Below are positions 18,112 to 23,139 of a stretch of 23,139 nucleotides of DNA, one piece after another (the stretch's first letter is position 1; the number at the start of each line of letters is the position of its first letter). The DNA comes from Stephanodiscus triporus (lineage: Eukaryota; Bacillariophyta; Thalassiosirophyceae; Thalassiosirales; Thalassiosiraceae): positions 1 to 23,139 of the forward strand of contig JALLAZ010000128.1 of the NCBI GenBank assembly GCA_036939755.1, written 5' to 3'. The position numbers were made by a program, and so were the translations under genes. The notes beneath the pieces were generated by a model that saw only the letters and a program-made list of their open reading frames with translations, was not told where the DNA came from and searched no databases.

Positions 18112-20744
18112 ATGAAGATGTTTTGCTATGTTTTGCTATTCCTTTCTACCCCGGTGAATCGCGGCATTGCCTTTGTTGTTCATTCTACTCTGAATGGTTC
18201 TCTACGGCAGCGACGGAGCCATCCTCTCGTGGATGGTATTAGGAGTCGTCGCAATGCGCGGAGCGAAAAGGACGCCATGGACGCGGGTCCGAGCACCGTC
18301 GGCGTAAATACCAAGGGCCAGGACTTCCCGTCCTGGCTCAAGGCCTTGACTAGATGGAATGCATCGAATGTATCCCGTTCATCTGCGGGCGCCAGCGATC
18401 TACCCTCTGGGGGCTTTCCGTTTGATTCCTTCCCGTTTGCCATCGGCACTAATAGAATGAATTCGTTTTTTTTGGAAGATGAGATGACTCCATTGGTAGC
18501 ATCCCTCTCCGGGATGGTTAATGTGGAGGCATTGGTGGCGGCTTCAAACGAAACAGACGAAGAAATCGACTTGCTGATACCCAAAATTAATGATCTGAAA
18601 AGGACAATCGATACATCAGAAGCAAATAAGGGTGTGAATGGAAAGGGTGTTGAGCAAACTTCTTCGATGAAACTTTTTCCTTTCCTCGATAACGCACTGA
18701 GATGGGACGAGTTTGCAAAGAATATACAAGAGTTAACTGCTCTCATTCCGGATGAAAGTAATAGAATGAATGTTACGTTTGAGGAGCTGGTGAATAGAGT
18801 TCCTACCAATGACCTTTTCTATCAAGAATTGGATGAAAATGATCAAGTGGTTGAATCATTTTTGCAGTCGAATAATGCCTTGACTGCTGAAAGAATACTC
18901 CAAGACGTCACCCAGCAGCTAGAGTCTCTCATCAGTGCGACTAGTTCAGCCTTCAGTCCATCGGCTTTTCGCACATTGATTCTTCGTGCAAGCAATGCCT
19001 TAGCAATACAAGAGGCGTCAGGCAACCTAACAGCTGCTGCCTACGGTATTTTTGAACAGGCGGGGAGGGCGCCCAGGGCGACGGCAGAGTACACGGCTGA
19101 GCTAGTGAAATTTGCCAACGGAGTTATTGTTGGTGGCTATTCAACCTTGTTCATCAACTACCCATCGCTGAGGAGAATACCCGTCCAGGAACATCGACAG
19201 AAAGTGACCAAAGCTGCTGAATTTGCTTTCCTATCGGGCGCCATTTATGAAGATACTATTCTCAAAACTCATAGTGTCGAGCACAGTATCATCGAGCAAG
19301 GGAAGACCGCTGACATATTATGGATGGTGACAGATAGCATACAATATGAACGAGACTTTAGGGAGTCCAGTGAGAAGAATCCAACTTTAGTTCGGACCTT
19401 TATTCTTCGAGGCTATGACGCAAGCGATGAAGAGGTGGACAGGGAAGGTCTTTTGAATGTGATCTGCAGGGCTTCCCCAGTCCCTGTATTCGAAAATGAA
19501 GACACTTTGGTTCAGGTTCACGAAGGAATGCTATCGATGGCACAAGAACTCTTACGAGAACTCGATAGGTATATTGATTTGACATCGCCATCACACAAGT
19601 TTGTACTTACAGGGTGAGTTGACCCAATATACTTGAACACATCTTTTGAAGAGAACATTGGTCATAGAAACTTATAATCATGTTCATTCTCCTGGATTGA
19701 TCATTTTCTTTGAATCACGCCACATATCAGTCATTCAATCGGTGGCAGCCTTGCAATATTACTGATAATTCTTTTGGTAAAAGACCGTGGTGGTAAGTGA
19801 CGGCCTGAAGTGTAATCCAGAAAACAATGTTACCTTTTCCTCCTTAAGTTCATTTTTTCTATTGAATCAGCGAGTTTTGTGGTAAGTGACTCTTTTGAAA
19901 TTGGTGGTATCGTATTGGCGCTGACTCATAATACCGATGTTGATTTTTCCAGAGACAAAACGTTCTCCGAGTCTTTACATATGGTTCTCCTCCGATCTTT
20001 GAAATATTGTCCACATCTGACGTGAAAGAGACCAAAGCCGAAAATTTTTCATGCTCTATCCTTGGCGCGTTTGACTTGCCGCACGATATTGTATATTCCT
20101 ACAACCAGCCCTGGGATCCAATCATTCGCTTGTTTTCGCAGTACGATCCGTTGTACCCCCTCATTGATGATCTTGGTGAGTCCCTATCTTGGTGCAATAG
20201 ATCAGACATCCGTTATTTTCATCTAGTACCTTAATATTGAATCTCTCGAAAGGAGAAGATGGATACACACCATGGGTATCAGGCCCCAGTAGAACCCTCA
20301 GGCCAATACTAAAGACTCTCCTTGAATCATGGGAAGGGTGGTGAGCCATTTCATCTGCAATCGCACTGAAGTAAATCATTCATTTGACAAATGCGTCTAA
20401 CAATTTTTTGCATGTCGATGTTTAGGCCTCGATACAGAGAAAATGCGCGTGCAAATCTTGGGCAAAATTATAAAAGCGTCGGGGAGCAGTTTTTGCTTTT
20501 GCCCGAGCCTACCCGATACTTGACAGACCGGTTAGTTTCTGTCAACACTCAGGTCCCGGAAATCGATAACATCATGCAAATTTCTTCTTGCGAAATACTT
20601 CCGGCGTTGAATGAGGTGTTTACGCTTGACACATTCACAATCAGCTATGTTTCTGTGGCGATACGCAGCTTTGTGCATCATTTTTACCCTGCATATGGGC
20701 CTCCTATTGCCTATTATGCCGAAAAGAAATTAGAACAGGAATAG
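18112..20744 (+). CDS. Class 3 (Lipase_3) lipase with signal peptide, six exons
   Basis: Exons 18112-19613, 19731-19792, 19871-19881, 19953-20175, 20253-20340 and 20426-20744 join in phase to give 734 residues. The start at 18112 gives a clear signal peptide (MKMFCYVLLFLS, ending near GIAF). An upstream in-frame ATG at 17992 would bury it behind a basic leader. About 400 residues without a recognised domain precede the Lipase_3 fold. In that fold, FILRGYD and VQVHEGM are followed by the nucleophile elbow GHSIGG (Ser503), then VFTYGSPP and NQPWDPIIRL (Asp580 is the likely acid). Members hydrolyse acyl esters of membrane or storage lipids; plastid galactolipid lipases belong here. The elbow is split by intron 1 between Gly501 and His502. 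The catalytic His is not obvious: the expected DH in the C-terminal region reads LDTFTISY (Thr698). Confidence 0.88.
19871..19881 (+). other. 11-nt microexon of the lipase gene
   Basis: CGAGTTTTGTG is preceded by AATCAG and followed by GTAAGTG. With the single base left by exon 2 it supplies exactly four codons (Ala-Ser-Phe-Val) and brings exon 4 into the frame that reads RQNVLRVFTYGSPP. Skipping it would shift the frame right after the nucleophile helix. Confidence 0.75.
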
Positions 20745-20772
20745 ACAGTGGATATTCCTACGAACAATTCAA

Positions 20773-20792
20773 GTAGTAGATATTCCTACTAC
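20773..20792. repeat. Hairpin in the convergent 3' spacer
   Basis: GTAGTAG (20773-20779) and CTACTAC (20786-20792) can pair around a six-base loop. It lies 28 bp after the lipase stop, within its probable 3' UTR. A role in 3' end formation is possible but unsupported. Confidence 0.6.
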
Positions 20793-21002
20793 CACAAGTA
20801 CTAAAAACGAGTTCAAGTACAATCCGTCTTCTGGCTTTAATTTATTGATACACAAAACAGTCCCTAAGTATTTAGGGCTTGGCACAAAACATTAAGTAAA
20901 GGATGGTATATTTCCTCTCGGATAAGAGATTCACATGTCGAAGACACAAAGAGCCTCTTCCCGGGATAGACATTCATGCGTATAAGAAACATGGAGGACG
21001 AA

Positions 21003-22711
21003 CTAAGACATCGCCCCGCCTGTGTACGCTGTATCGATGGGCTTGGTCTTCTTGCTGAACTTTACAGCGACTACAATAGCTCCAACAAGAGCAAGAACAG
21101 CCAAAACTATTCCAGCGATGGCACCGCCAGACAATCCCTGGGCAGAAGTTCCCCTGATGATATTTCCAGTCTTGTCACGCTTGTACCAGGAACCAGAGGT
21201 TGTCGAGTCGTATACGTGGCCGTATTCGTCCATCTTGTGGAGCTGGGCGCAGACATCGTCGGCGTTGTCGGCGTCCTTCATGTCGTAGGTGAGCCAATCG
21301 TACTGGTCGGCGTTCTGGTCCGCCGACCCCTCATCGTCGTTCGCGCAGTCAGAAAAGCTAACGGCATTCTCGATGACACCCTTACAGTAATCGCTTATTT
21401 CATTGTGGTCATCCTGACCCTCGCCCTCCGCTGCGTTGGGATCAGCGAAAACGAGCTGGTTGCATGGAGTGAGCTCGTAGAATGCGCTCTTGATGAATTC
21501 CTGGGCATAGGTGTAGTAGTTGACGCTGTTACCCTCGTCATCGGCTTCGAAGGTGTAGGTGGCCTCGAAGCTATTCTCCTTGGTGTACCAGGAACATTCT
21601 TCGTTGGCGTAGACTGCAAGCTCGACACCATCACCGTAGTCGTCGCAGTTGGCACCGACGTAGAGGTTCATGCCATTCCAAACCTTGTCAGTCTGCTGAC
21701 ATTGTGAGATGGCGGTGATCCACTCGACAGTTTGCGCGTCGAGCTCGTTCTTGCGCTGGAGCGCATCATCCTCAGCTGCCTCGTCGACGAAGCACTCGTA
21801 GGTGGCGCACTGGGCGCAGTCGATTTGTTGTTGAGAAAGAATACGGTTGATGGCCTTACGGCTGATCTTCTTGAGCTTACGGGCTGATGGCGGATCAGAT
21901 TATCGCAGCGTATTGAGTTAAGGTGTGAAGAGAAATGAGGTTAACTTATCAAGCAATGTTGAAGACTGGGGGATGCTGTTGAAACATACCTTCGCCCTCG
22001 GCCGCCTCTCCTTCACCCTCAGCCGCCTGACCCTCACCCTCAGGTTCCCCTTCACCAGTAAATAGATATTGATAAGTAAGATCGCATGGTTGTGTTAGTC
22101 AAGACTTCGCCATGAGCATGAACTCGCAAAAGCCGATACTCCTCACCTTCTTCCTCAGCAGCTACCTCCTCCTCGGCTGCGGCCTCCTCAACAACCTCCT
22201 CCTCCACCTCGGCGGTGCAGTAGTCTACGTACATCTCGCACTGCTCGCAATAATCCGACCTCTTGTTGGCATAGTAGGACGCGATGTTAGCAAGGTAGGT
22301 GCCCAAGTCGACGACGTAAAGATCATCCTCGGCATCGTAATTGCAGGTCTCCTCCCCGCAAACGTGAAAGAGGACGAAGCTCTTTTCGGAGACGATCTGT
22401 CCAGCCTTGGCGTACTCGATCATGTCCTCGTTGAGTAGTTCGTCGTCTAAGGTACGGATATCCATGCACTCGGAGAATTTGATGGAGTACGTCCCATCGA
22501 TCTCGTTCTCATTGGCGCGACGACGGGCGGCCTTCTCGGCGGTCTTCTTGTTGTAGGGGGTGGCCTTCTTCAGTAGGGCCTCGGTGGCAGGGTCTCCGCG
22601 ACGGAGGTTGCGGTCTCCGAGCTTGATGGTCTTCTTTGCGACGCCGCCGGCGGACGCGGCGGTGGCGGTGGCGACGGCGGTTGCCAAAGCGAGGAAGGTG
22701 AATTGCACCAT
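21003..22711 (-). CDS. Cysteine-rich type I membrane protein, diatom silica/cell-surface type architecture
   Basis: Exons 22147-22711, 21990-22049 and 21003-21883 give 501 residues. Order: signal peptide (1-20); a basic segment with RNL (34-36), an RXL-type site like those processed in diatom silica proteins; a Cys-containing domain (68-165) with CEQC; a Glu/Ala/Gly-rich acidic linker (167-208); a second Cys-rich domain starting with basic RKLKK and including CAQC; a transmembrane helix (461-483); and a short basic tail. Exon 2 (60 bp) encodes only the linker repeats. Silicanin-type proteins share the plan of signal peptide, RXL site, Cys-rich lumenal part and single TM, so a silicalemma, vesicle or cell-surface place is a reasonable guess. 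I cannot claim homology to silicanin. Codons end mostly in C/G, suggesting strong expression. It converges on the lipase gene, 258 bp apart. Confidence 0.83.
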
Positions 22712-23139
22712 GTTTATATTTTATCAATGATAGTAACTCTGCTGGTGTTGATGGACTGGGCGAAGAAAAACAAAATGAGGTGTCGTATTTTCTAACGGTC
22801 TTAACTTGTGGATGTTGCGTGGTTCATCCATTTGTATTTTCTGCCAAAATCGCTCAATCGTGTAGACACACATGAAAAAAGTCAGAAGCAAGTTTTCCGA
22901 TTCTCATACCTATCTTATCAGTTCCACGTCGGAATCAAATGCCGAATCGATTGGCGAATCAAAAAAATCTCGTCTACAGTCACAGGCAGAGTATGTATGT
23001 ACGTAAGGTTCATACGTATCGTACACCGTTTCAGTTTAGTTGGACCCCCACTGACGACACGGAGTCCCACCCTCCATCCCACAATACCAGTCTTAGGTCA
23101 AATGTGGGACGGAATGTCCATAACTTTTGCAAAAATGGG
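22712..23139. other. Upstream region of the Cys-rich membrane protein gene
   Basis: This is the presumed promoter and 5' UTR on the minus strand; the sequence is cut by the window end. It is AT-rich, with TACGTA-like repeats near 22990-23030. I see no gene or RNA. Confidence 0.5.

Noticed and set aside
18180..18809. 209-codon minus-strand frame
   Set aside because: It is the reverse shadow of lipase exon 1, with no supporting motif.
20976..21707. 243-codon plus-strand frame with Val-rich hydrophobic repeats
   Set aside because: It is antisense to exon 3 of the Cys-rich protein; the Val/Gly/Leu content is what acidic, C/G-ending codons give on the other strand.

Overview
The window looks like nuclear DNA of a photosynthetic stramenopile, most likely a diatom. 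Evidence for this: genes are split by short GT-AG introns (mostly 67-118 bp). One protein has a signal peptide followed by an ESFAP motif, resembling the ASAFAP motif used for import into secondary red plastids. The last gene has the layout of diatom secreted/silica-associated membrane proteins. A flagellar gene (DRC7-like) would fit a centric diatom with flagellated sperm better than a pennate one. The organism call is inference. The 39-nt poly-G start, followed at once by a gene that lacks its N-terminal half, suggests a contig end. All exon structures were spliced by eye and checked for reading frame; none is backed by transcripts.

Layout. 1-1000: contig edge and the C-terminal half of mitochondrial processing peptidase beta (+). 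1395-4675: an NhaC-family Na+/H+ antiporter (-), ten exons, with a secreted-type N-terminal domain and one frame break that removal of a 19-nt GT...AG segment would repair. 5880-7157: a plastid-type NYN/YacP (Rae1-like) nuclease (-), one exon. 7942-8934: a small four-helix membrane protein (-). 9294-12773: a 1078-residue protein (+) with an organelle-type leader, GGxGY repeats and a C-terminal mitochondrial-carrier domain. 12941-14017: an unrecognised basic/coiled protein (-), divergent from 14134-15994, a DRC7-like axonemal protein (+). 16015-17832: a membrane-anchored NADPH-thioredoxin-reductase/glutaredoxin fusion (-), divergent from 18112-20744, a class 3 lipase with an 11-nt microexon (+). 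21003-22711: a cysteine-rich type I membrane protein with a glutamate-rich linker (-).

The genes do not form one pathway; this is ordinary eukaryotic gene order. The arrangements that may matter are two tight divergent pairs: unknown protein/DRC7, with 116 bp between start codons, and NTR-Grx/lipase, with 279 bp that hold a perfect 16-bp palindrome beside a G-rich tract. The strongest candidates for new biology are the NTR-Grx fusion, the carrier fusion and the 19-nt candidate mini-intron. No mobile element, CRISPR array, tRNA or rRNA was found.
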